64,000 bases of DNA. Origin: Kiritimatiellia bacterium. Lineage in GTDB: Bacteria; Verrucomicrobiota; Kiritimatiellia; JAAZAB01. Numbering within the stretch: the first letter of the stretch is position 1; every line of letters starts with the position of its first letter. The stretch is from positions 1 to 64,000 of the forward strand of contig JAQUMN010000007.1 of assembly GCA_028718125.1 (NCBI GenBank). Reading direction: 5' to 3'. Shown piece after piece: positions 8,816-16,960 of the stretch. The position numbers were made by a program, and so were the translations under genes. Under the pieces are notes generated by a model. That model saw only the letters and a program-made list of their open reading frames with translations. It was not told where the DNA came from and did no database searches.

Positions 8816-9645
8816 ACGCGCCTGTTTCACCGAAATGGATCCTGACTTTTATCGGCGCCGGTAACATGGCTGAAGCCCTGGTACGCGGCATTATCCATGC
8901 CGAACTTTTACCGCCAGCGCGCATACGGGTGACGGACTCTGACCGGCGCCGATTGGATCATTTCCGGGCAACCTTTGATGTCGAGGGATTTGAGAGCAAT
9001 GTGAACGGCGTCCGCGGGGCGCAGGTTGTGGTCATGGCGGTTAAGCCGCAAGTCATGGCGGATGCTCTACAGGAAATCAGCGCCGGGCTTACGCCGAAAA
9101 CGCTGGTTATCAGTATTGCGGCCGGCGTCATTACAAGCCGACTTGAAAGAAAATTGCCGGCGGGCACGCGAATCGTGCGCGTCATGCCCAACATGCCAGC
9201 CATGGCGCGCGCCGGCGTTTCGGCCTATTGCCTGGGCAGCCGGGCGACCGAAGACGATGCCACGCTGGTGGAATCTCTCTTTCAATCGGTAGGGGTGGTG
9301 GTCCGGTTGGATGAAACGTACTTGGATGCGGTGACCGCCTTGAGCGGCAGCGGACCTGCCTATGTATTTTTTCTGGCCGAATTGATGATGCAGGCCGCCG
9401 ATGAAATGGGTCTTGACCATCAAACGGCCAGAACGCTGACGCTGGGCACAATTCGCGGCGCGGTGCGCTTGCTGGAACAAACCGGGCAAGAGCCTGCGGA
9501 ATTACGGCGGCGGGTAACGTCCAAGGGCGGGACCACGGCCGCTGCCATGGACGTGCTCGGAACAGGACGCGTAAAGGAAATATTTGTCAAAGCCATCAGG
9601 GCGGCACAGAAACGATCGCAGGAGTTGTCGGAGGGAATGGTGTAG
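8812..9645 (+). CDS. proC: Pyrroline-5-carboxylate reductase
   Basis: 277 residues. It catalyses the last step of proline synthesis, the NAD(P)H-dependent reduction of 1-pyrroline-5-carboxylate. A Rossmann motif FIGAGNMAEAL lies near residue 13. VVMAVKPQ, VRVMPNMPA and the family signature ALSGSGPAYVF in the helical dimer domain are all present, as is TSKGGTTAAAM. Length is normal for the family. The ATG overlaps the yggS stop (ATGA), so the two are co-translated. It is followed by a palindromic repeat rather than an evident terminator. Confidence 0.97.
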   Translation: MNAPVSPKWILTFIGAGNMAEALVRGIIHAELLPPARIRVTDSDRRRLDHFRATFDVEGFESNVNGVRGAQVVVMAVKPQVMADALQEISAGLTPKTLVISIAAGVITSRLERKLPAGTRIVRVMPNMPAMARAGVSAYCLGSRATEDDATLVESLFQSVGVVVRLDETYLDAVTALSGSGPAYVFFLAELMMQAADEMGLDHQTARTLTLGTIRGAVRLLEQTGQEPAELRRRVTSKGGTTAAAMDVLGTGRVKEIFVKAIRAAQKRSQELSEGMV

Positions 9646-9712
9646 ATTTTACTCCGTAGAATCTATTCATTCGTTTTATGCTGAACATTTGATGAACGAC
9701 CGTCCGAGCGTT

Positions 9713-9778
9713 TGTCATTCTCATGAAAACGGGAATCCAGAAAAGCCGGACTGGATTCCTGCCTTCGCGGGAATGACA
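9713..9778. repeat. REP-like palindromic element, copy 2
   Basis: TGTCATTCTCATGAAAACGG and a complementary arm ending CGCGGGAATGACA form an imperfect 28-bp inverted repeat with a 10-base centre. It is the same sequence family as 7994-8112. It lies 68 bases after proC and may serve as a stem-loop that protects or ends the transcript. No T run follows. Confidence 0.75.
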
Positions 9779-9834
9779 GACGTAGGACCACGTGGTTTAA
9801 TATTCCAAATATATTTGGGGAATGTTTCAAGTTT

Positions 9835-10779
9835 ATGATTACGAAAGACAAAACGAGATTGCAAACATACATTCGTCTTGTTGTTGCAGGATTTATTCTC
9901 CGGGCGTTTTGCGTGCTGCCGGTAATGGCAGCACCGGACCAGGCCGCGGCCGCGACAAATCAACCTGCCCTGACCTCAACTAATCAGCCGGCCCCGACTG
10001 CGACCAACCGGCCTGCCCTGTGGTTTCCGGTCGGCGAGCAGATATTTTATAAAGTCCAGTGGGGCGTCTGGATTGTAGCCGAAACCAAGGTTGCCAGCGA
10101 GTATTTCGAGGAAGACGGGCGCACACTGTTGGCCATCCGGGTAACAACCCACACGCGAAGCATAATGGCCGCATTTTATCCCGTGGACGATTTCCTTGAA
10201 AGCGTGGTTGACCCGGTCACCTTCCTGCCGATTCGTTTCACCAAGCGGCTCAGCGAGGGACGCTACCGCCTGCACGAAATCACGACCTTTGATCACAAGG
10301 CTCGTATGGCGCATTGGCAGCACCTGCTGAAAAACGACAGCAAGGATTTTGCCATCGATGCTGATACGCGTGACCTGATCAGTTATATGTTTTTCATGCG
10401 CTCGCAGAAGTTTGAGCCCGGCCAGCATTACGACTTCCGCGTCATGGCGGATGAAAAACTTTACGATCTTCTGGTGGATGCCCGCAATTTCGAAATATTG
10501 AATATCGGCAATTATTCCAAAATTCGCACTCTTAAACTTGACCCCGAAGCCAAGTTCCACGGTTTGTTCTTGCGCGTCGGCAAACTGGAGGTCTGGATTT
10601 CGGATGACGAGCGCTGTCTGTGTGTCCGCGCCACGGCCCAAGCGCCGGTAATCGGCACCATCCGGCTGCTGATTGACCGGGTTGAGGGCCCCGGCGATGA
10701 TTACTGGACGCATCCGGGCGATACAAATTTCCCGCAGAATGCACGCGCACCCATGGAGGGCCAACAGAGTGAAAAATGA
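9835..10779 (+). CDS. Secreted DUF3108 family protein
   Basis: 314 residues. An N-terminal hydrophobic stretch (LVVAGFILRAFCVLPVMAA) ending in an Ala-x-Ala-like site looks like a signal peptide. It is followed by a Thr/Asn/Pro-rich linker with three near-repeats of TNQPA. From about residue 60 the protein matches DUF3108: FPVGEQIFYKVQWGV, WIVAETKVASEY, VDDFLESVVDP and RYRLHEITTF. These are periplasmic beta-rich proteins of unknown function with a lipocalin- or LolA-like look. It overlaps the sugar-kinase gene by 11 bases, hinting at an envelope/LPS connection. Confidence 0.85.
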   Translation: MITKDKTRLQTYIRLVVAGFILRAFCVLPVMAAPDQAAAATNQPALTSTNQPAPTATNRPALWFPVGEQIFYKVQWGVWIVAETKVASEYFEEDGRTLLAIRVTTHTRSIMAAFYPVDDFLESVVDPVTFLPIRFTKRLSEGRYRLHEITTFDHKARMAHWQHLLKNDSKDFAIDADTRDLISYMFFMRSQKFEPGQHYDFRVMADEKLYDLLVDARNFEILNIGNYSKIRTLKLDPEAKFHGLFLRVGKLEVWISDDERCLCVRATAQAPVIGTIRLLIDRVEGPGDDYWTHPGDTNFPQNARAPMEGQQSEK

Positions 10780-11809
10780 CGTTCAATGGGCGCGCGCGCT
10801 GATAAGACGCTTTGCCCGTCAGAAAATCATGGTGATCGGCGACATGATGCTGGATCGCTATATTTACGGCACGGTAAACCGCATTTCACCCGAGGCCCCT
10901 GTGCCGGTGGTGCGGGTCGTAGACGAAAAAAATATGCCCGGCGGCGCCGCCAACGTGGCGCGCAATGTGCGCGCCCTGGGCGGACGCGTGTATGCCCACG
11001 GAGTTGTCGGACGCGATGCAACCGGCAATGATTTGCTGCACGTCCTTAAAGATGACCACGTTTGCACACAGGGAGTGCTTCGCCATCCCGGCATGCATAC
11101 AATTTTGAAGACGCGCATCCTGGCCGAGCGTCAGCAGGTTGTGCGCGTGGATTGGGAAGATCGCCTTCTGCTGCCGGCCAAGACCCGCAGCGCTTTCTGT
11201 GCAGGGCTCGCGGCCGCCATGCGTGGCATCTCGGGCGTGATCATCGCCGATTACGCCAAGGGAACCATCGGTCAGGATGTCGTGGACGTCGTCCTGCGCT
11301 CGGCACACCGGAACGGCATTCCCGTGGCGCTGGATCCCAAGGAACATGACACCCTGAAATTACCGGGGCTGACCGTGGCAACCCCAAATCGCAAGGAAGC
11401 CTTCGCTCTGGCCCATCTGCCGGAAGAAATACCCCGCGCTAATCCTTTGCATGATCGACCTTTGTTGCGAGTGGCCGATATTCTATTGAAGAAATGGGAA
11501 CCGTTGTTCCTGCTGATCACGCTTGGAGCGCAGGGTATGCTGGTGGTTTCCCGTAACCAGCCCCCACGCCACGTGGCCACCGTGGCACGCGAGGTATTCG
11601 ACGTGAGCGGCGCCGGCGATACCGTGATTGCGACCCTGCTGCTGGCGCTCTCCGCAGGCGCCGATTACGAAGCTGCCTCTGAACTGGCCAATTGCGCCGC
11701 CGGTGTCGTTGTCGGCAAGCTGGGCACGGCTACCTGCTCGGACAGGGAACTTCTAGATTACCTGGACATGCTGACCCGCACCGGTGTGGAAACGGTTCGC
11801 CGATCTTGA
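10769..11809 (+). CDS. rfaE1: D-glycero-beta-D-manno-heptose-7-phosphate kinase (RfaE domain I type)
   Basis: 346 residues from a GTG at 10769 with GGAGGG upstream; a longer in-frame start would add a tail lying wholly in the preceding gene. It is a ribokinase-fold PfkB member: MVIGDMMLDRYIYG, NRISPEAPVPVVRV and MPGGAANVARNVRALGG are the hallmark of HldE/RfaE domain I, and DVSGAGDTVIA carries the catalytic Asp near residue 283. The enzyme phosphorylates heptose-7-phosphate at C1 during ADP-heptose synthesis for LPS. The second (nucleotidyltransferase) domain of HldE is absent, so a separate hldC-like gene should exist elsewhere. Confidence 0.92.
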   Translation: MKNDVQWARALIRRFARQKIMVIGDMMLDRYIYGTVNRISPEAPVPVVRVVDEKNMPGGAANVARNVRALGGRVYAHGVVGRDATGNDLLHVLKDDHVCTQGVLRHPGMHTILKTRILAERQQVVRVDWEDRLLLPAKTRSAFCAGLAAAMRGISGVIIADYAKGTIGQDVVDVVLRSAHRNGIPVALDPKEHDTLKLPGLTVATPNRKEAFALAHLPEEIPRANPLHDRPLLRVADILLKKWEPLFLLITLGAQGMLVVSRNQPPRHVATVAREVFDVSGAGDTVIATLLLALSAGADYEAASELANCAAGVVVGKLGTATCSDRELLDYLDMLTRTGVETVRRS

Positions 11810-11859
11810 TCGGCATGGCTGGTTGATATTCGTCAAGCGTGGCTTCAAAGGAGCTTGGG

Positions 11860-14019
11860 ATGCGACTATCAGCCGATACGCGCGCCATCACATTGATTTG
11901 TTTGTTCCTGCTGGCGGCCACGCTGGCGGCATACTGGCCGGTGCTGGGCAACCGCTTTGTGGATTTTGACGATCCGCTCTATGTCACCGAAAATGCCGTG
12001 CTTCAGCAGGGACTGAATCTTAATACCATACGCTGGGCCGTCTTCAGCAACCACGCCTATAACTGGCACCCGGTTACCTGGCTTTCACTGATGATGGATT
12101 TTGAGCTGTACCGGCTCAAGCCCATGGGCTATCACCTCACGAACCTGCTCCTGCATATTGCCAACACAATCCTGCTGTTTATTGTCCTGACCCGCATGAC
12201 ACGCAAAATGTGGCCCAGCGCCATCGTGGCGGCCTTCTTTGCCCTGCACCCCCTGCATGTTGAATCGGTGGCCTGGATCAGCGAGCGCAAGGATGTGCTC
12301 AGCACGTTTTTTTTCATGCTGACACTCTGGGCCTATGCCCGTTACGCCGATCGCCCGAGGGTAGGGCAGTATTTGGTCGCACTGGCGCTCTTTGCCGCGG
12401 GTCTCATGGCCAAGCCGTTGCTGGTCAGCCTGCCGCTTGTGCTCATCCTGCTGGATTACTGGCCGCTTCAGCGGCTTTCGCCGTCGCCGCAGCCATTGCC
12501 GCCGCAGCGGTCGTCACCGCCGCAGCAGCCCGAAAACGGGCGCTCATCCTGGCGATTTCTGGTGCTGGAAAAAGTGCCGTTTGCCGCGCTTGCCGCGATT
12601 GTCTGCGTAATAACCTTCATCGTCCAGCACACGACGGGAGCCGTGGGCTCATTTACACAATATCCCCTGGGCATTCGTGTCGCCAACGCCGCACTGGCAT
12701 ACCAGAATTACCTCGTTCACACGGTTTGGCCGAAGCACCTGGCATGTCTCTATCCCTACAAGTTGAACCTGATTTTCTGGAAGGTCCTGCTGGCAGGAGC
12801 GATCCTGCTTGCCGTGACGGCGCTTGTCCTCCGGTTCCGGCGGCACGCCCGCTACCTGTCAACAGGCTGGTTCTGGTATCTTATCACCCTCGTGCCGATG
12901 ATCGGCTTGGTGCAGGTAGGCAACCAGGCCATGGCCGATCGCTATACCTACATTCCGTTGATCGGCATTTTTATCATGATTGCCTGGGGCATTCCCGATC
13001 TTGTCCTGCACTTCCTTCCGGAGCTGCTCCGCCGGAAAATGATGCTGTACGCTCTCTCCATCCTTGCCTGCGGCATTATGATGCTTCTCGGGATCGCTAC
13101 GTGGTTTCAGTCCGGGACATGGAAAGATACGGTTACGGTCTTTGAGCACGCCATTGTCGCGACAGAAAACAATTATCTGGCGCACAACAACCTGGCTAAC
13201 GTCCTGCCGGGCCAAGGCCGGCTGGACGACGCCGTTTATCATTATGCCGAGGCCCTGCGGATCAGACCAAATTATGCCGAGGCGCACAATAACATTGGCG
13301 TAGCTTTGGCCCGGCAGGGCAAGGTGGATGAAGCCATCGCGCATTATCGCGAGGCTCTGCGCCTGCGCCCGGATTGCGCTGAAGTTTATGTCAATCTGGG
13401 CGCGGTTTTGTATGGCCGCCGGAATTTGGATGAAGCCGCAGGCTTGTTTGGCCAGGCAATTCGCATTAATCCCTTCCTGGCCAATGCCCATTATAACATG
13501 GGCATCGTTTTGGCGCAAAAAGGCTTGATGGCCGAAGCCGTGAGCCACTATGTGGCTGCCCTGGAAATCCGGCCGGACATGATGGATGCCTATAACAATC
13601 TGATCCTGGCGCTTGTGACCTGTAACGAATACGGCAAGGCCATGATAGCTTTCCGGGCCGCCATACGCTTGTACCGGGAATGGTCGCCCCCCATGACCGG
13701 CAACCTTTGGCTCCTGGCCACGCGCCAGGGGTTGAGCACCGCGGATCGCGCCGACCTGATTCGCATGGCCGAACAGGTCGGCCTGCCGGAATACGGCCTT
13801 GACCCGGCGTTTCTTGATTCGCTGGGGGTGGCATACGCCGGCGCCGGCCGTTTCCCGGAAGCCGTCGCCATCACCCGGCAGGCGTTGTTATTAATGGGTG
13901 CCGAAAGTCAGACGGACGAAAACAATCCTGTCGGTTATCGGCTAAAGCTCTACGAAAAAAATGAGCCCTATTACGAAGATTCCATTCCCGGGAATCGCGG
14001 GAGCCTGCCCGCTTTCTGA
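11860..14019 (+). CDS. Polytopic membrane protein with C-terminal TPR repeats (TMTC-like)
   Basis: 719 residues; the ATG at 11860 follows AAAGGAGCTTGGG. The first 430 residues hold about ten membrane spans and the signature of bacterial relatives of TMTC/PMT-type GT-C proteins: DFDDPLYVTEN, HPVTWLSLMMD, GYHLTNLLLHIAN and LHPLHVESVAWISERKDVLS. DFDDP carries the acidic pair expected of a GT-C glycosyltransferase. Residues about 440-600 are tandem tetratricopeptide units (NLANVLPGQGRLDDAVYHY, NIGVALARQGKVDEAIAHY, NLGAVLYGRRNLDEAAGLF). Acceptor and sugar donor are unknown. A Pro/Ser-rich loop lies near residues 205-230. The upstream heptose kinase suggests an envelope glycan role. Confidence 0.85.
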   Translation: MRLSADTRAITLICLFLLAATLAAYWPVLGNRFVDFDDPLYVTENAVLQQGLNLNTIRWAVFSNHAYNWHPVTWLSLMMDFELYRLKPMGYHLTNLLLHIANTILLFIVLTRMTRKMWPSAIVAAFFALHPLHVESVAWISERKDVLSTFFFMLTLWAYARYADRPRVGQYLVALALFAAGLMAKPLLVSLPLVLILLDYWPLQRLSPSPQPLPPQRSSPPQQPENGRSSWRFLVLEKVPFAALAAIVCVITFIVQHTTGAVGSFTQYPLGIRVANAALAYQNYLVHTVWPKHLACLYPYKLNLIFWKVLLAGAILLAVTALVLRFRRHARYLSTGWFWYLITLVPMIGLVQVGNQAMADRYTYIPLIGIFIMIAWGIPDLVLHFLPELLRRKMMLYALSILACGIMMLLGIATWFQSGTWKDTVTVFEHAIVATENNYLAHNNLANVLPGQGRLDDAVYHYAEALRIRPNYAEAHNNIGVALARQGKVDEAIAHYREALRLRPDCAEVYVNLGAVLYGRRNLDEAAGLFGQAIRINPFLANAHYNMGIVLAQKGLMAEAVSHYVAALEIRPDMMDAYNNLILALVTCNEYGKAMIAFRAAIRLYREWSPPMTGNLWLLATRQGLSTADRADLIRMAEQVGLPEYGLDPAFLDSLGVAYAGAGRFPEAVAITRQALLLMGAESQTDENNPVGYRLKLYEKNEPYYEDSIPGNRGSLPAF

Positions 14020-14072
14020 TCGTCCCGGATTTGCGCGCTTATACGACAATCGGAATGCTGACCGCAATATTA

Positions 14073-14100
14073 TTGACAATACAAGGCAACCGGATATAAT
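14073..14100 (+). promoter_or_regulatory. Near-consensus sigma-70 promoter for rubredoxin-rubrerythrin
   Basis: TTGACA at 14073-14078 and TATAAT at 14095-14100 are both perfect hexamers, separated by 16 bases. Transcription would start near 14107, about 65 bases before the rubredoxin ATG. It is the best promoter match I found in the window. Confidence 0.75.
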
Positions 14101-14111
14101 GAAACAAAATT

Positions 14112-14130
14112 AATGCATATTATATGCATT
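14112..14130. promoter_or_regulatory. Perfect 19-bp palindrome, candidate operator
   Basis: AATGCATAT-T-ATATGCATT is a perfect inverted repeat with a one-base centre. It lies 12-30 bases after the -10 box, overlapping the start region of the predicted transcript, where a repressor would block initiation. Downstream genes are oxygen/peroxide defence proteins, so a PerR/Fur-like or other redox repressor is a natural guess. The sequence is not a textbook PerR box. Confidence 0.5.
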
Positions 14131-14172
14131 CGCCGATTATAAACAGGAATACATACAAGGAAGGGAACCGGC

Positions 14173-14331
14173 ATGAAGCGTTTTATTTGTGACGTCTGCG
14201 GATATGTGTATGATCCCAAACTGGGCGATCCGGAGCATGGTGTAAAGCCCGGAACACCCTTCGAGCAGGTTCCGGACGACTGGGTTTGCCCGGAATGCGG
14301 AGTAGGCAAGGATCAATTTTCACCGGAATAA
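14173..14331 (+). CDS. Rubredoxin
   Basis: 52 residues, [19 protein letters not shown]... ending KDQFSPE. Two C-x2-C-G knuckles (CDVCG at 6-10 and CPECG at 39-43) hold one iron atom. YVYDP, the Trp in DDWVCP and the length of 52 are classical for type-1 rubredoxins. It is a small cytoplasmic electron carrier and would pass electrons from an NAD(P)H oxidoreductase to the rubrerythrin encoded 117 bases downstream. It stands behind the near-consensus promoter at 14073-14100; GGAA lies at an acceptable spacing before the ATG. Confidence 0.96.
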   Translation: MKRFICDVCGYVYDPKLGDPEHGVKPGTPFEQVPDDWVCPECGVGKDQFSPE

Positions 14332-14336
14332 CAAGA

Positions 14337-14433
14337 AATTGAGTGATTGAGCGATTCAGAGATTGAGTGATTGGCGATTGGATTTTTTTGAAATCGTTAA
14401 ATCGCTGAATCACTAAATCGCTTAATTGCTTCA
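14337..14433. repeat. GATT-rich imperfect palindrome between rubredoxin and rubrerythrin
   Basis: The left arm carries two units of GATTGAGYGATT; the right arm (AATCGTTAAATCGCTGAATC) is a degenerate complement. A run of seven T sits in the centre, so the left half could form an attenuating hairpin. Such GATTGAGTGATTGAG units often scatter through genomes as low-complexity repeats. It may set different expression levels for the two genes it separates. Confidence 0.45.
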
Positions 14434-14447
14434 AGGAGGATTGTCCC

Positions 14448-15020
14448 ATGGAATTCATAGGCAGCAAGACGGAACGGAATGTGTTGACGGCGTTTGCGGG
14501 CGAATCGCAGGCACGCAATCGTTATACGTATTTTGCCGGCCAGGCGCGCAAGGACGGCTTCATTCAGATCGCCGATGTGTTCGAGGAAACCGCCAACCAG
14601 GAACGCGAGCACGCCCAGCGGCTGTTTAAACTCCTGCAGGGTGGAGTGGTGAAAATTGAAGGTTCCTTCCCGTCCGGTGTGATAGGTACGACCCTGCAAA
14701 ACTTGAAGGCCGCCGCCGCCGGCGAACATGATGAATGGTCGGAAATGTATCCGGGCTTTGCCAAGATTGCCCGCGCGGAATGTCTTGAGCCGATTGCGAA
14801 AATATTTGATTCCGTATCGGTGGCGGAACGCCAGCACGAAAAACGCTACCTGGGCTTTGCGGCCAATGTGGAAAAGGGTACGGTCTTCAAAAAAGACAAG
14901 GAAGTCGTGTGGCGCTGCCGCAACTGCGGTTATCTGCACAAAGGCAAAGAGGCGCCCCAGACCTGCCCGGCTTGCGCCCATCCCCAGGCCCATTTCGAAT
15001 TGCTGGCGGAAAATTGGTAA
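14448..15020 (+). CDS. rbr: Rubrerythrin
   Basis: 190 residues, with AAGGAGG (14434-14440) ahead of the ATG. The N-terminal ferritin-like four-helix domain carries the diiron ligands: GESQARNRY, FEETANQEREHAQRLF and SVAERQHEKRY. The C-terminal rubredoxin-like domain carries WRCRNCGYLHKG and TCPACAHPQAHFELL, with four Cys for one iron. It reduces hydrogen peroxide in anaerobes, taking electrons from rubredoxin. Its presence suggests an anaerobic or microaerobic lifestyle. Length and domain order are standard. Confidence 0.97.
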   Translation: MEFIGSKTERNVLTAFAGESQARNRYTYFAGQARKDGFIQIADVFEETANQEREHAQRLFKLLQGGVVKIEGSFPSGVIGTTLQNLKAAAAGEHDEWSEMYPGFAKIARAECLEPIAKIFDSVSVAERQHEKRYLGFAANVEKGTVFKKDKEVVWRCRNCGYLHKGKEAPQTCPACAHPQAHFELLAENW

Positions 15021-15092
15021 TCAATGCGCCGGCAGCTACAACGATAACGGCCGACGGAGACCCGACGGCGATGTTCCAGCCCGCGTAAACCT

Positions 15093-16724
15093 GTGAAAAA
15101 CATCCGCATTTGCCGTATCTTATTCATTACACTTGTGGCTTTGGCCAGCCGGGTGATGGCGGAGGATCCTTTTCAGGTGTCGGTCCTGTTGGAGTCTCCC
15201 GGCATAGCTTTGGCTCAGACGGAACCGCAGCTGTTGTCTGTGCAGGTTGTAATTCCGTCTCATCACAAGTTGTATTCCGATCAATTCCGGGTCGAGGTTC
15301 CTGCGCCGTCACGCCTAATTCCTCGTTCCCTGCCGAAACCGGAAAAACGCGCCGACCCCGTTAGTGGAGAAGAATCGCTTGTCTTCACGCACTCCTTCAA
15401 GGCGATCTACGCCATTGAAAACCTGAATACTAATCGTTTGCCGGTCACGGTGCGATGGCAGGGATGCAACGAGGCCGTTTGCTTTTTGCCCGTAACAAAA
15501 ATATTTCTGATTTCATGGGCAGACGGAAAGTCATCTTCGGATACCGTTGATAACGCAAACACGGCGGCCTTGGAAACCACGATGCCTGCCGATTGGCATG
15601 CGCTGACTAACCGGTTTGTGCTGGTCGCTCAACAGGCCGGGTATCTCGGTTCGTCGGAATTTATTTCATTTCTGGAATCGGCGAAAGGGCAGGGGAACGC
15701 CGCGCCGGAAACGCCCCTTGACCGCTGGTTGAAACGCTCCTTGTGGCTTTCGATCCTGGTTGTGCTGATGGGTGGCATGGCATTAAACCTGACGCCCTGC
15801 GTATTGCCGATGATTCCCATCAATCTGGCGATTATCGGCGCCGGGGCCATGGCGCGGTCGCGTCGGCGCGGGGCCGGGCTGGGGGCGCTGTATGGACTGG
15901 GCATGGTCGCCGCTTACGGCGTCCTGGGCTTGCTGGTTGTGCTGACCGGTTCGAAGTTCGGCGCAATCAACGCTTCGCCCTGGTTTAATTTTAGCGTCGC
16001 GCTTCTGTTCGCGGTTTTGGCACTGGCCATGTTTGATGTCTATGCGATTGACTTTTCCCGGTTCCAGAGTCGCTTTAGCACCCCCAACATGGGGGACGGT
16101 CACCACCGCTGGGGCGGTACACTGCTGATTGTTGTCTTGGGAGCGCTGGCCGCGATTCTTTCAGGCGCCTGCGTGGCACCGGTGGTGCTCTCTGTTCTCC
16201 TGTTATCGGCCAGTCTTTATGCTCAAGGTCATGGCGCCGCTCTGATGCTGCCCTTTATCCTCGGCCTTGGCATGGCCTTGCCGTGGCCGCTGGCTGGCGC
16301 GGGTATGGCCTGGCTGCCCAAACCGGGACACTGGATGGAACGCATCAAATACGGCTTTGGCATCCTGATCCTGATAGCAGCCGTCTATTATGCCTATACG
16401 GGACTGACAATCTGGCGGTCACCGCGGCAACAGCCGTTGAGTGATGCACAGGGCGGGTGGCTGACCAGCCTGCCGGAAGCGCTCGCCCAGGCAGACCGGG
16501 AACAGAAACCTCTTTTCATTGATTTCTGGGCATCGTGGTGCAAAAATTGCCATGCCATGGAGGCTACGACTTTTCGGAACGCGCGGGTCCGCCAACAATT
16601 GGAATCGTTTGTCCGGGTCAAGATCCAGGCCGAGCATCCCAATCAACCGCCTGACCGGGATATTCTGGACGCATTTGGTGTGATCGGATTGCCAACGTAT
16701 GTTATTCTAAAACCCGACAGGTAA
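15093..16724 (+). CDS. dsbD: Thiol:disulfide interchange protein DsbD, shortened C-terminus
   Basis: 543 residues from a GTG start, with signal peptide ILFITLVALASRVMA. All three redox modules are present. The periplasmic N-terminal domain has GCNEAVCFLP (about 124). The eight-span membrane core has Cys in TPCVLPMIP (about 233) and SGACVAPVV (about 356). The C-terminal thioredoxin-like domain has WASWCKNCHAME (about 479). It carries reducing power from cytoplasmic thioredoxin to periplasmic proteins. The protein stops at GLPTYVILKPDR; family members usually continue for some 20-30 residues forming the last strand and helix. Neither other frame restores the missing end, so this is a genuine short form or an old truncation. 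Confidence 0.92.
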   Translation: MKNIRICRILFITLVALASRVMAEDPFQVSVLLESPGIALAQTEPQLLSVQVVIPSHHKLYSDQFRVEVPAPSRLIPRSLPKPEKRADPVSGEESLVFTHSFKAIYAIENLNTNRLPVTVRWQGCNEAVCFLPVTKIFLISWADGKSSSDTVDNANTAALETTMPADWHALTNRFVLVAQQAGYLGSSEFISFLESAKGQGNAAPETPLDRWLKRSLWLSILVVLMGGMALNLTPCVLPMIPINLAIIGAGAMARSRRRGAGLGALYGLGMVAAYGVLGLLVVLTGSKFGAINASPWFNFSVALLFAVLALAMFDVYAIDFSRFQSRFSTPNMGDGHHRWGGTLLIVVLGALAAILSGACVAPVVLSVLLLSASLYAQGHGAALMLPFILGLGMALPWPLAGAGMAWLPKPGHWMERIKYGFGILILIAAVYYAYTGLTIWRSPRQQPLSDAQGGWLTSLPEALAQADREQKPLFIDFWASWCKNCHAMEATTFRNARVRQQLESFVRVKIQAEHPNQPPDRDILDAFGVIGLPTYVILKPDR

Positions 16725-16726
16725 AC

Positions 16727-16960
16727 TTGAAAAAAAAGCTGAAAAAGCATTCCTGTCCCGAATGCCTCGTCTGCAAGTGGTGTGCAGATGTGCGATGTGG
16801 CGCTTGCCGTGGCTGGCTCCACAAGAAAGGAAAGTCAGGCAACCAAAAGCCACAACCCCGCTTCTTCAGGAGGTCGGCAAAGAACGATCAAGGATTACAA
16901 ACAAACCAATTGAGGCAACATTTTTTTCATGCAAACCAAGATATTCCCGCATGCGGATGA
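16727..16960 (+). CDS. Small Cys-rich protein (possible zinc-binding), hypothetical
   Basis: A 77-residue frame beginning at a TTG two bases after the dsbD stop, with AGG spaced for translation and a Lys-rich start. The core CPECLVCKWCADVRCGACRG has six Cys in three close pairs, a pattern seen in short uncharacterised bacterial proteins. The last 30 residues are low in recognisable features and overlap the start of the next gene by 32 bases. It could be a real small metal-binding protein co-translated with DsbD, or a chance frame. I give it about even odds. Confidence 0.42.
   Translation: MKKKLKKHSCPECLVCKWCADVRCGACRGWLHKKGKSGNQKPQPRFFRRSAKNDQGLQTNQLRQHFFHANQDIPACG

Noticed and set aside
14341-14375. 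Possible CRISPR-like or tandem array (GATTGAG units)
   Set aside because: Only two to three irregular units without spacers; it is better described as a palindromic low-complexity repeat.
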